Shown piece after piece: positions 18,341-26,678 of a DNA stretch of 64,000 nucleotides (the first letter of the stretch is position 1; each line of letters begins with the position of its first letter). The stretch lies in the IMG/VR virus record IMGVR_UViG_3300017917_002228, positions 1 to 64,000 of that record, one strand, 5' to 3'. The stretch is from a virus. The position numbers and the translations under genes are program-made. A model generated the notes under the pieces. That model was not told the origin of the DNA. It made no database searches and saw only the letters and a program-made list of their open reading frames with translations.

Positions 18341-20440
18341 ATGCCATTCCAAGTAAGCCCTGGTGTTAACGTATCAGAGATTGACTTAACTACCGTAGTG
18401 CCTGCTGTATCTACTACAGAAGGTGCAATTGGCGGTGTGTTTAAGTGGGGTCCAATCGAAGAGCGCGTGCTTATCTCTAACGAAGATGAGCTAGTTAGCG
18501 TATACGGTAAGCCAACATCAAACAATCACGAAACATTTTTCGTAGCTGCAAACTTCCTAGCATACGGCAACCAGCTATATGTATCAAGAGCAGCTGCAAA
18601 TGCTTTCAATGCTGTAGCTAATACTGGTGAAGTAGCTAACACAACAGCTGATAATCTGTTAATCAAAGGTAGTATTGATTACCAAGCAACTAAATCAACT
18701 TATGAAACAGCTGCTTATGCTAACGTTCAGTTTGCTGCAAAGTATGCTGGTGTTCTGGGCAACTCACTAAAAATTTCAATTTGCGCTGATGCAGATGCTT
18801 ATAGCAAAAATATCAAAGCATATAATGGATCAAACACAGATCTATCTACATCAAACACTTCAATTACATTCTCTGTAAACGTAGGTGAAAGATTTGCTAA
18901 TATTGCTGTAACAAGCTTAGTAAACACAGCATTTGCTTCTGCAATTGCATCAGATATTGCTAGCCTTCTAAATGAAGGCGACTTAATTGAAGTAGGTGAT
19001 TCAATAAGCGGCATTCAATATATGCATGTATCATCTATTGATCCGGTTTTCAATAACCTATCAGTACCATCTCCAACAAGCCAGTCTTATATTAGAGTCA
19101 ATTTCTCTGATGCTTATAAGCAGAAAACTTCAGTAAGCAAGACACTTCTAGCTACTTCTGCTGATACCCTATTCAAGAGAAACTGGGAATACTTTAACCT
19201 AGTAGATGCTGCTCCTGGCATGTCAAACTATGTTGCTTCTCGTACTACCACTACAGTAAACGATGAAGTGCACGTAGTCGTTGTAGACAAGAACGGTGCA
19301 TTTACAGGTGTTCCTAATCAGGTTCTTGAAGTGTGGTCAAACCTATCACGTGCTACTGATGCTAGAAGCGATCAAGGTAATTCAATTTACTACCGTGATG
19401 CTCTAAACAATAATTCACGTTATGTTTGGTCAACAAGAGATTATCTAGGAAGCTCTGCAACAAGTGATAACTTTGCAGCACTCAATATTTCTGGTCCAAA
19501 GCAGTTTACATTCGTAGATGGTCAAGATGGTGAAGATGAGAATACTATTGAAGTAGCAAAACTAGCTGCTGCTTACGATGTATTTAAGTCACCAGAAGAT
19601 GTAGAAGTATCACTAATTCTTGCTGGTAAAGCAAGAGGTGGAATCGGAGAAGTTCTAGCAAACTATATCATTGATAATATCTGCGAAGTAAGAAAAGATT
19701 GTATCGCATTTATTTCTCCAGATATTAATGATACAGTTAACGTGCCTGGCAATGAACTCACAAACGTAACTGCATTTAGAAATCAGCTACGTTCTACATC
19801 TTATGCTGTTCTTGACTCTGGTTATAAGTATCAGTACGACAAGTATAACGATGTGTATCGTTGGGTTCCACTAAATGGTGATATTGCAGGTCTTTGCGTA
19901 CGCACAGACAGTGTAAGAGATCCTTGGTTCTCACCAGCTGGCTTTAACCGTGGTAACATTAAGAACATTGTTAAGCTAGCATACAATCCAGATAAGGCTG
20001 ACCGTGATGTTCTATACCGTGCTGGAGTAAATCCAGTAGTAACATTCATGGGTCAAGGAACAGTGCTTTATGGTGATAAAACACTTCTAGCTCGTCCTTC
20101 AGCATTTGACCGTATTAACGTACGTAGACTATTCATCGTACTTGAAAAGGCAATTGCAAAGTCTGCACAGTCTGCTCTCTTCGAATTCAATGATGACTTC
20201 ACAAGAGCTGCATTCCGCAACTTGATCGAGCCTTATCTAAGAGATGTACAAGGACGTCGTGGCATTTATGACTTCAAGGTAGTTTGTGACACTACAAACA
20301 ATACACCGGAAGTTATTGATCGCAACGAGTTCCGTGGCGACATCTATATTAAACCAGCCCGTTCAATCAATTTCATCCAGCTTAACTTCGTTGCAGTACG
20401 CACCGGCGTCGAGTTTGAAGAAATTGTTGGTCGCTTCTAA
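18341..20440 (+). CDS. gp18: Tail sheath protein gp18
   Basis: A 699-residue contractile sheath subunit, close to T4 gp18 in length. The start FQVSPGVNVSEIDLTTVVPAVSTTEGAIGG is the conserved sheath N terminus. The C terminus contains the conserved RRLFIVLEKAIAKSA and RNEFRGDIYIKPARSINFIQLNFVAVRTG segments that form the inner core domain. It is followed by the tube gene and has its own late promoter. Confidence 0.93.
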   Translation: MPFQVSPGVNVSEIDLTTVVPAVSTTEGAIGGVFKWGPIEERVLISNEDELVSVYGKPTSNNHETFFVAANFLAYGNQLYVSRAAANAFNAVANTGEVANTTADNLLIKGSIDYQATKSTYETAAYANVQFAAKYAGVLGNSLKISICADADAYSKNIKAYNGSNTDLSTSNTSITFSVNVGERFANIAVTSLVNTAFASAIASDIASLLNEGDLIEVGDSISGIQYMHVSSIDPVFNNLSVPSPTSQSYIRVNFSDAYKQKTSVSKTLLATSADTLFKRNWEYFNLVDAAPGMSNYVASRTTTTVNDEVHVVVVDKNGAFTGVPNQVLEVWSNLSRATDARSDQGNSIYYRDALNNNSRYVWSTRDYLGSSATSDNFAALNISGPKQFTFVDGQDGEDENTIEVAKLAAAYDVFKSPEDVEVSLILAGKARGGIGEVLANYIIDNICEVRKDCIAFISPDINDTVNVPGNELTNVTAFRNQLRSTSYAVLDSGYKYQYDKYNDVYRWVPLNGDIAGLCVRTDSVRDPWFSPAGFNRGNIKNIVKLAYNPDKADRDVLYRAGVNPVVTFMGQGTVLYGDKTLLARPSAFDRINVRRLFIVLEKAIAKSAQSALFEFNDDFTRAAFRNLIEPYLRDVQGRRGIYDFKVVCDTTNNTPEVIDRNEFRGDIYIKPARSINFIQLNFVAVRTGVEFEEIVGRF

Positions 20441-20460
20441 GGTAAAGGGAGGAAAGTAAA

Positions 20461-21012
20461 ATGGCTTTCAACATTAATGACATTCGCTCCCAGCTTGCTT
20501 TTGGTGGCGCTAGACCAAGTCTATTCCAAGTAATCATCAGCAACCCAATCAATCCGGTTGCTGATATTAAAGTTCCTTTCCTATGTAAGGTAGCTCAAAT
20601 TCCTAGCTCACAACTAGGTCTAATTGAAGTACCTTACTTTGGAAGAAAGCTTAAGATTGCTGGTGATAGAAGATATGATCCATGGACAGTCACAATCATC
20701 AACGATGAAGACTTCCAGGTCCGTAATGCTATGGAACAGTGGAATAACTTCATCAACTTGTATGAGCAAAACGTTACTGCTCTTCCAAATGGTGCACCTG
20801 GTTTCTACAAGTCCCAGGCTACTGTTACACAGTTTGGTAAAGCTGGTGAAGTTCTAAGAACATATCAGTTCAACGGAATCTATCCAGAATCTATCGCTCC
20901 AATTGATCTTGCTTGGGCTTCAGTAGATGAAATCGAAGAATTCCAAGTAACATTCCAGTATGACACTTTTGAAATTGTTGATGGTGTTACTGGTAACGCT
21001 GGTGGCGCTTAA
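20461..21012 (+). CDS. gp19: Tail tube protein gp19
   Basis: A 183-residue tube subunit. The pattern PSLFQVIISNP, then VAQIPSSQLGLIEVPYFGRKLKIAGDR, TVTIINDEDF and RNAMEQWNNFIN is characteristic of gp19. It lies 20 bases after the sheath gene with an AGGGAGGAAAG ribosome-binding site. A second member of this fold occurs at 34298-34819. Confidence 0.92.
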   Translation: MAFNINDIRSQLAFGGARPSLFQVIISNPINPVADIKVPFLCKVAQIPSSQLGLIEVPYFGRKLKIAGDRRYDPWTVTIINDEDFQVRNAMEQWNNFINLYEQNVTALPNGAPGFYKSQATVTQFGKAGEVLRTYQFNGIYPESIAPIDLAWASVDEIEEFQVTFQYDTFEIVDGVTGNAGGA

Positions 21013-21023
21013 TAATTAAGGTT

Positions 21024-21060
21024 AGAGAGCTGCTATAAATACTACTAGCAGCTCTCTTTT
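21024..21060 (+). terminator. Terminator hairpin with a late promoter in its loop
   Basis: An 11-bp perfect inverted repeat (21024-21034 with 21047-21057, AGAGAGCTGCT) is followed by TTTTCTT, giving an intrinsic terminator shape after gp19. The 12-nt loop contains ATAAATA. Confidence 0.75.
21034..21041 (+). promoter_or_regulatory. T4-type late promoter inside the terminator loop
   Basis: TATAAATA, 34 bases before the portal gene. It overlaps the last base of the hairpin's left arm and the loop, so the region both stops sheath-tube transcripts and starts portal transcripts. Confidence 0.75.
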
Positions 21061-21074
21061 CTTAAGGACATATT

Positions 21075-22640
21075 ATGGTACAGCTTTTTGGTTTTGAAAT
21101 TAAACGTAAAGATGAAGAAGAACCAGTTCAGTCGTTTGCTCCGGAAATAAAGGACGACGGCGCTGTTGTTGTAGCTGCTGGTGGAGCTTATGGTACTTTT
21201 GTCGATCTTGACGGTACTGCTCGCACAGAAGCAGAATTAGTTTCCAAATACAGAGAAATCTCATTACAACCAGAAATAGAACAAGCCGTTGATGATATCG
21301 TCAACGAAGCTATTGATACTGATGCTGATGAGATTGTAACTCTTAATACAGATAAGCTTGAATATTCTGAAAATGTTAAAGAAAGAATCAGAGAAGAGTT
21401 TGACCTGATTAAGGAACTTCTAAACTTTCAGAACGAAGCTTATGAACTTTTCAGACGTTGGTACATTGATGGTAGAATGTACTATCACGTTATTATTGAC
21501 GAGAAGAACCCTCGTTTAGGTATCAAAGAGCTTCGTTATCTTGATCCTAGAAAGATTCGTAAAGTAAGAGAAATTAAGAAAGTTCCAAAAGGACCTATTA
21601 CTGTTACTGAAACTAAAAGAGAATACTTTGTATATAATGATCGTAGCTATTTACCTGCCGGTGGTAATGCTGGCATGCCGATGGATAGTAACGTAACAAG
21701 CGGTATTCGTATTGCTACTGACTCCATCTTACATTGCACTTCTGGTTTAATGGATAAGAACAACATGCTTGTTTATTCTTATCTACAAAAAGCAATTAGA
21801 CCTCTTAACCAGTTACGCACTCTAGAAGATGCAACGGTCATTTATCGTATCTCAAGAGCACCTGAACGTAGAATTTTCTATATTGATATTGGTAACCTGC
21901 CTAAGGTAAAGGCAGAACAATATCTAAGAGATATGATGGTTCGTCATAAGAATCGTCTCGTATATGATGCTACTACTGGTGAAGTGAGAGACGACCGTAA
22001 GTATATGACTATGCTTGAAGATTACTGGCTACCAAGAAGGGAAGGTAACCGTGGAACAGAAATCACCACTCTACCTGCAGGACAGAATCTTGGAGAACTT
22101 CAAGACGTTCAATACTTTCAACGAAAACTTTATCAAGCACTCAATGTTCCTATGTCTCGACTTGAACCTGGCAGTGCTGGCTTCAATCTTGGTAGGTCAG
22201 CTGAAATTAGCAGAGACGAAGTCAAGTTCACCAAGTTCGTGGGAAGACTACGTAGAAGATTCTCTCAGCTTTTCCTCAAGGCTCTTGAGAAGCAACTTGT
22301 GCTCAAAGGCATAGTTTCAGAGCAAGAATGGCCTGAGATTGCAAATAAGATTAACTTCGACTTCCAAATAGATAACCACTTTGAAGAGTTTAAGGAAGCA
22401 GAAGTATTACAGAATAGACTACAGCTTCTTAATCAAATGCAACCGTTTATCGGACGTTATTATTCAATGGAATGGGTTCGTAAGAACGTTCTTAAGATGT
22501 CAGATGAAGATATCGAAGAGATGGATACACAGATTAAAGAAGAACCTCCGCTTATGGCAGATGAGAATGGTAACTTTATACCACCTTCTCCACATGAACC
22601 GGTCATTAAGAGCTTTAGTAACAACAGTTCAAGTAGTTAA
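21075..22640 (+). CDS. gp20: Portal vertex protein gp20
   Basis: A 521-residue portal subunit, similar in length to T4 gp20. Family motifs include SLQPEIEQAVDDIVNEAI, RRWYIDGRMYYHVIID, RYLDPRKIRKVREI and LPAGQNLGELQDVQYF, followed by VPMSRL. Portals form the dodecameric ring at one capsid vertex through which gp17 pumps DNA. The upstream terminator/promoter hybrid and the gp67, gp21, gp22, gp23 genes downstream match T4-like head operons. Confidence 0.92.
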   Translation: MVQLFGFEIKRKDEEEPVQSFAPEIKDDGAVVVAAGGAYGTFVDLDGTARTEAELVSKYREISLQPEIEQAVDDIVNEAIDTDADEIVTLNTDKLEYSENVKERIREEFDLIKELLNFQNEAYELFRRWYIDGRMYYHVIIDEKNPRLGIKELRYLDPRKIRKVREIKKVPKGPITVTETKREYFVYNDRSYLPAGGNAGMPMDSNVTSGIRIATDSILHCTSGLMDKNNMLVYSYLQKAIRPLNQLRTLEDATVIYRISRAPERRIFYIDIGNLPKVKAEQYLRDMMVRHKNRLVYDATTGEVRDDRKYMTMLEDYWLPRREGNRGTEITTLPAGQNLGELQDVQYFQRKLYQALNVPMSRLEPGSAGFNLGRSAEISRDEVKFTKFVGRLRRRFSQLFLKALEKQLVLKGIVSEQEWPEIANKINFDFQIDNHFEEFKEAEVLQNRLQLLNQMQPFIGRYYSMEWVRKNVLKMSDEDIEEMDTQIKEEPPLMADENGNFIPPSPHEPVIKSFSNNSSSS

Positions 22641-22643
22641 AAG

Positions 22644-22650
22644 ATAAATA
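22644..22650 (+). promoter_or_regulatory. T4-type late promoter core
   Basis: ATAAATA in AAGATAAATATATTATTAGG, just after the portal gene and 26 bases before the gp67-like gene. Confidence 0.7.
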
Positions 22651-22675
22651 TATTATTAGGATTTTGGAGAAAACC

Positions 22676-22885
22676 ATGGAAAACGAAAACATTCAGGACA
22701 TCCTAGCTTATGCTTGGAACGGCGATATGGAAAACTTGAAGGCTACTCTCGATACAGAGATGCAGGCCCGAGTAGCTGTTGAAGTAGATAATATGACTGC
22801 TGAAGTAGCTCAGAGTATTTTTAATCCTGAGGTTGAGCAAGAAGATATTACATCAGACGAGGAAGTAACAGATGAAGTCGTTTAA
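22676..22885 (+). CDS. gp67: Prohead core protein gp67-like
   Basis: A 69-residue protein from ATG 22676, which follows a TTTTGGAGAAAACC ribosome-binding site. The very acidic C-terminal half (EVEQEDITSDEEVTDEVV) and the position right after the portal match T4 gp67, a small acidic prohead core protein cleaved during maturation. Identification depends mainly on position, size and acidity. It overlaps the next gene by 14 bases. Confidence 0.65.
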   Translation: MENENIQDILAYAWNGDMENLKATLDTEMQARVAVEVDNMTAEVAQSIFNPEVEQEDITSDEEVTDEVV

Positions 22886-24275
22886 GGATTATATCCAAGA
22901 AGTAGCTCAGCCTCTATCTCAAGGCGAACGCAACTTTAAAGAATTACATGGTAGCTTAGAACCTACCAATAGAGATATGGTACCAGGTGTTACCGATCAA
23001 GATTTTCTATTCAAAGGCCATGCGCGTGCTATGGACCCTAAGACAGCTTCTTATGAAACTGAAGACGAAGCTATCAAGCAATATGATAAGAATCTACAGA
23101 TTCATCCACAGACTACTGAAAATGATCTTAAGCAGATGGGTGAAGAGATAAAGGATCCGCTAAAATTTAAAAATTTTACACTTCCTCCTCAGCAAGGCGC
23201 TAAAAAAGGCGTAAAGGTCGGAGGCGAAGAGCAGGTTCATGTTGGTAAATATTCTGTTGCTGAAGATTATAAGCCGCCTGAGAGAGATATTGATTCTCAT
23301 TTTAAAAAGCAATCTAAAAAGATGCAAGATGCTATTAACTTACATTTACGTAAAGGAAATAGCTATTGGGATTCTTATAGAAAAGCTAAAGTACATGTTA
23401 AAGAAGGTTGGGTTGCTCTTGGACCAGCTACAAAGCCAGGCGAAAAGCCTAAGTCACCTTTTAATAAATTAGGTAACCCAAACCCAGGTACTACAATTTA
23501 TGGTGATCGTCCTGAACTTAAACCATCAGGAAGAAGCGATAACCGTAAGTCAGCTGCTTATGATAAGCAACGTATTGGTGAAGAAGTAGAGTTAGATGAA
23601 AAGACTCTCACTCCTGCTGAAATGAGAAAGCGTGAAGAAATAGTTAAAGCAATGAAGCGCAAAGGTGCTGATAAGTCATCTAGAACTTATGCTATTGCTA
23701 CAGCAGCTGCCAAGCGAGTTGCAGAAGAAGTAGAAATGGATTATGAAGGCGAAATGGCTAAAGCAGAACTAAATGCTATTTGTGATAAGGCAGGTGTTCT
23801 AGCTGAAATGATGTCTGATGATATGCAGCTTGAAGCATGGTTACAGTCAAAGATCACAAAAGCCAAGTATATGATCGATTCAGTATATGATTATCTCATG
23901 TACAACGAGAAGATGGCTGATAAAGAAGAAGACGAAATGCCTTCACAGTCAAATGCTATGGCTTCTAACTATGGCTCTTTCCTAACACGTATGGGTGAAG
24001 AAGTAGAGTTACAAGAAAAAGTAACAGCCAGTGATTATAAAGTAGGTGCAGAAAAGTCTCAGTTTGGTGGTTATACTCCTTATGTAAAGCATAAGGCAAG
24101 AGGCACTACAATGTATAGCGGTGCTGCACAATATAAGAAAGTAGAACATGCTATGGGTCATGCACATGCTTATCTAAAAGGCTATTCAGAAGCCGGGGAG
24201 AATGGTGCTAACAGAGCTACTCGTCATTACGTAGAGAAGAATAAAGATCACCTATACAAAAAGGACGAGAAATGA
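22872..24275 (+). CDS. Putative head-internal protein with T4-type capsid-targeting N terminus
   Basis: A 467-residue Lys/Glu-rich protein of unknown function. Its first ten residues (MKSFKDYIQE, followed by V) closely resemble the capsid-targeting sequence of T4 internal proteins, MKTYQEFIAE, which gp21 cleaves after Glu10. Further L/I-x-E sites occur in repeated EEVELDE and EEVELQE segments (around residues 238 and 379) and LAEMM. The rest is basic and low in hydrophobic core, for example KRKGADKSSRTYAIATAAAKRVAEE. Position between gp67 and gp21 fits a core/internal protein ejected with DNA. Proteolysis is inferred from motifs only. Confidence 0.6.
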   Translation: MKSFKDYIQEVAQPLSQGERNFKELHGSLEPTNRDMVPGVTDQDFLFKGHARAMDPKTASYETEDEAIKQYDKNLQIHPQTTENDLKQMGEEIKDPLKFKNFTLPPQQGAKKGVKVGGEEQVHVGKYSVAEDYKPPERDIDSHFKKQSKKMQDAINLHLRKGNSYWDSYRKAKVHVKEGWVALGPATKPGEKPKSPFNKLGNPNPGTTIYGDRPELKPSGRSDNRKSAAYDKQRIGEEVELDEKTLTPAEMRKREEIVKAMKRKGADKSSRTYAIATAAAKRVAEEVEMDYEGEMAKAELNAICDKAGVLAEMMSDDMQLEAWLQSKITKAKYMIDSVYDYLMYNEKMADKEEDEMPSQSNAMASNYGSFLTRMGEEVELQEKVTASDYKVGAEKSQFGGYTPYVKHKARGTTMYSGAAQYKKVEHAMGHAHAYLKGYSEAGENGANRATRHYVEKNKDHLYKKDEK

Positions 24276-25726
24276 GCGACGATATCTTAAACGAAGCTGA
24301 TTATAGCGGCAAAGAAGGTAACAATCCTCAGTTTAATGATGATGTACCTGCTATGCTTAAAGACCTTAAGTCTAAAAAAGTATCTCATCCAGATATGCGC
24401 CGTACATATGGTGCTAGCTGGAAAAGATTAGAGCGTCATGCTATTAGAAAACATGGTGATAGATTTACTACAAAACATCTAATAGACGTTGCGCATGATC
24501 ATATAGATCATCTAAAAAGTATGAAAGAAGAAACAGAGCAGCTTGACGAACTATCAAAGAAGACTCTAGGCAGCTATATTAAGAAATCTACAGAAAAAGT
24601 TCATAAGTCATCTTTTCTGGCTGCTAGAGATAAGCCAGAAAATGCTGCTAAGCATGGTATGGATGCCTATAAACGTATTGAAGGTATACGTAAAGCTACT
24701 GATCGTCTAACTAAAGAAGATCATGATATTGATGAAGCTATGAGTTTATCTCAATCTAGTGCTGCGAAGAAAATTATAGGTGATGTAGCTAAAAAAACAC
24801 CTACCGGTAAAGTACCTTTCCAGTCTATCGTTTATACAAAATCTGGTAAACAGGTTACTCATGGATATCATGATTCAGAAGGTAACAAAGTTGTAACCAA
24901 AGTTACTAAAGAAGAGATAGAGTTAGATGAGGCTCGTCGCGGTCGTCCTCGCAAAGATGGTTCAAAGCCAGAAGGTGAAGAAGATGGTGGTCGTGATCAT
25001 ATCATCATGCAACTACGTAAGGTAGTTAACCTTCGTGGTCAGAAGAAGGTAGAGTTCAACGATGACTCTAAGCATGATATTGATGTTGCACACGCTAAGA
25101 AAGCATTAGCACGTCATGACTCAATGCATAAGGCTGCTGATAAGCAAGACTATGCTAACAAGCTTGCTAAGTCACACGCTTCATTTAAACAGACAGTAAG
25201 TGAAGCTGCTGATCCATCAACAATGAGATCAGATAGAGGCGATGTAAAAGCTGGTACTATGATGGGTGCTGATGGTCGAGTTAAAGTATTTAAGCATAGA
25301 GAGCCTCGTAAGCCTATTAAAGTAGGTCAAGTGCCAAAGTATGCCAACGAAGAAGTAGAAGTATATGAGATGGACTTTGAAGAGCTAGATGAAGCTCTAA
25401 AAGGCAATCAACATAAAATCGACGCCAATAAAAATGGTAAAGTTGACTCACATGACTTTAAACTTCTAAGAGCTAAAAAGCATATTAAAGAAGCTCTTAA
25501 AGGTGCACAGCATAAGCTAGATGCTAATAAGAATAAGAGAATTGATTCTCATGATTTTGAGCTTCTTCGTAAGAAGAAAGAAATGAAAGAAACCTCTGAA
25601 GAAGAATCCCTAAATAAACTATATGAAAGTTTATCTGAAGATAATAGAGAGAAGTTTCTTCGTACTTTAGAGACAGATGAAGGTAAAGAAGCTCTTCTAA
25701 GATTTGCCAGGGAGCAAGGATTCTAA
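24272..25726 (+). CDS. Putative processed head-internal protein with EF-hand-like repeats and an AT-hook
   Basis: A 484-residue charged protein overlapping its upstream neighbour by ATGA. At least five sites match the T4 prohead protease rule L/I-x-E before Ala: ILNEA (residue 8), DIDEA, ELDEA (twice) and IKEA, plus QLDEL. An AT-hook-like RRGRPRKDG lies at bases about 24932-24960. Two EF-hand-type loops, DANKNGKVDSHD (near base 25420) and DANKNKRIDSHD (near 25516), sit in a 30-residue duplication. Together this suggests a DNA-associated, perhaps metal-binding internal head protein cut into pieces by gp21. The function is inferred, and no homologue name is claimed. Confidence 0.6.
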   Translation: MSDDILNEADYSGKEGNNPQFNDDVPAMLKDLKSKKVSHPDMRRTYGASWKRLERHAIRKHGDRFTTKHLIDVAHDHIDHLKSMKEETEQLDELSKKTLGSYIKKSTEKVHKSSFLAARDKPENAAKHGMDAYKRIEGIRKATDRLTKEDHDIDEAMSLSQSSAAKKIIGDVAKKTPTGKVPFQSIVYTKSGKQVTHGYHDSEGNKVVTKVTKEEIELDEARRGRPRKDGSKPEGEEDGGRDHIIMQLRKVVNLRGQKKVEFNDDSKHDIDVAHAKKALARHDSMHKAADKQDYANKLAKSHASFKQTVSEAADPSTMRSDRGDVKAGTMMGADGRVKVFKHREPRKPIKVGQVPKYANEEVEVYEMDFEELDEALKGNQHKIDANKNGKVDSHDFKLLRAKKHIKEALKGAQHKLDANKNKRIDSHDFELLRKKKEMKETSEEESLNKLYESLSEDNREKFLRTLETDEGKEALLRFAREQGF

Positions 25727-25974
25727 TGTCAAGCGTATACAAATTCAGAGGACCTGAGATTTCTATTGCTTCTGCTAACACAGTAAGCTTAGCAAATCTT
25801 GTAAGAGTTTATAACTCAGGATCAGCTGCTATTCTTAATATGGCTTATGCTAACGGTCAGATTTATGCTAACTGCACTGTAGCTCAATATGAGTCTATTA
25901 CAATTGAGAAAGCAACAACTGATACTCTAACCGGTGCCAATATGAGAGGCGCCCCTATTGCTTATAGGAACTAA
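25726..25974 (+). CDS. Small probable virion protein
   Basis: An 82-residue protein starting on the overlapping stop of the previous gene. Alternating hydrophobic strands (VYKFRGPEISIASANTVSLANLVRVYN, YESITIEKATTDTL) suggest a small beta-sandwich. Genes of this size lie at the same place in marine T4-like phages. Position just before gp21 suggests a capsid or core component, but the function is unknown. Confidence 0.6.
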   Translation: MSSVYKFRGPEISIASANTVSLANLVRVYNSGSAAILNMAYANGQIYANCTVAQYESITIEKATTDTLTGANMRGAPIAYRN

Positions 25975-25975
25975 G

Positions 25976-26638
25976 ATGAAACTCATCACAGAAGTAACAG
26001 AAGAAGTTAGATATATTGCTGAAGAAGGTACTGAAGGTAAAGGTAAAAGCCTTTACATCGAAGGTATCTTTCTACAAGGCGGTATCACTAACAGAAATGG
26101 TCGTAGATATCCTACGCAGACTCTTGCTAAAGAAGTAGCAAGATATCATGCTGAGCAGATCGATAAGGGTCGTGCTTATGGTGAATTAGGACATCCATCA
26201 GGACCTACAATCAATCTAGAACGTGTTTGCATGATGATTAAATCACTTAAGCAAGAGGGTGATAACTTTATTGGCCGTGCTAAAATCATGGATACTCCAT
26301 ACGGTAATATCGTTAAAAATCTCATGAACGAAGGCGCACGTCTAGGTGTTTCTTCTCGCGGTATGGGTTCTATTAGAGAAGTAAACGGTATTAATGAAGT
26401 ACAGGATGATTTTTTCCTAGCTACAGCAGCTGATATCGTAGCCGATCCTTCAGCACCAGATGCCTTTGTAAATGGTATTATGGAAGGTGTGGAGTGGGTA
26501 TGGGATAACGGTGTTCTCAAAGCTCAGCAGTTAGAAAAAGCTAAGAAGCATTTAAACGAATCTGCTAAAAAGGTCTCTAAACATGAGTTAGAAGAGGCTA
26601 AGGTTCGCGTATTCCAACATTTCCTATCAAAACTATAA
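25976..26638 (+). CDS. gp21: Prohead core protease gp21
   Basis: A 220-residue serine protease of the assemblin-like phage prohead protease family. The start at ATG 25976 follows an AGGA-containing site. The conserved SLYIEGIFLQGG segment is at residues 25-36, the catalytic-type His73 lies in GELGHP, and Ser126/Ser127 lies in LGVSSRGMGS. In T4 it cleaves core and capsid proteins after L/I-x-E. Such sites occur in gp23 and in the two large upstream proteins. Its own ITE and YIAE near the N terminus could be self-cleavage sites. Confidence 0.9.
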   Translation: MKLITEVTEEVRYIAEEGTEGKGKSLYIEGIFLQGGITNRNGRRYPTQTLAKEVARYHAEQIDKGRAYGELGHPSGPTINLERVCMMIKSLKQEGDNFIGRAKIMDTPYGNIVKNLMNEGARLGVSSRGMGSIREVNGINEVQDDFFLATAADIVADPSAPDAFVNGIMEGVEWVWDNGVLKAQQLEKAKKHLNESAKKVSKHELEEAKVRVFQHFLSKL

Positions 26639-26650
26639 ATACCATAAATA
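26634..26650 (+). promoter_or_regulatory. Double T4-type late promoter
   Basis: TATAAATA at 26634-26641 and ATAAATA at 26644-26650, ten bases apart, upstream of the scaffold gene gp22. The first overlaps the gp21 stop. Confidence 0.75.
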
Positions 26651-26678
26651 TATTACAAATATCCTTAAGGAGAAGATA

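Noticed and set aside
17964-18525. Leftward frames at the gp17-gp18 junction
   Set aside because: They are opposite strongly conserved gp17 and gp18 coding sequence and have no promoter or known motif.
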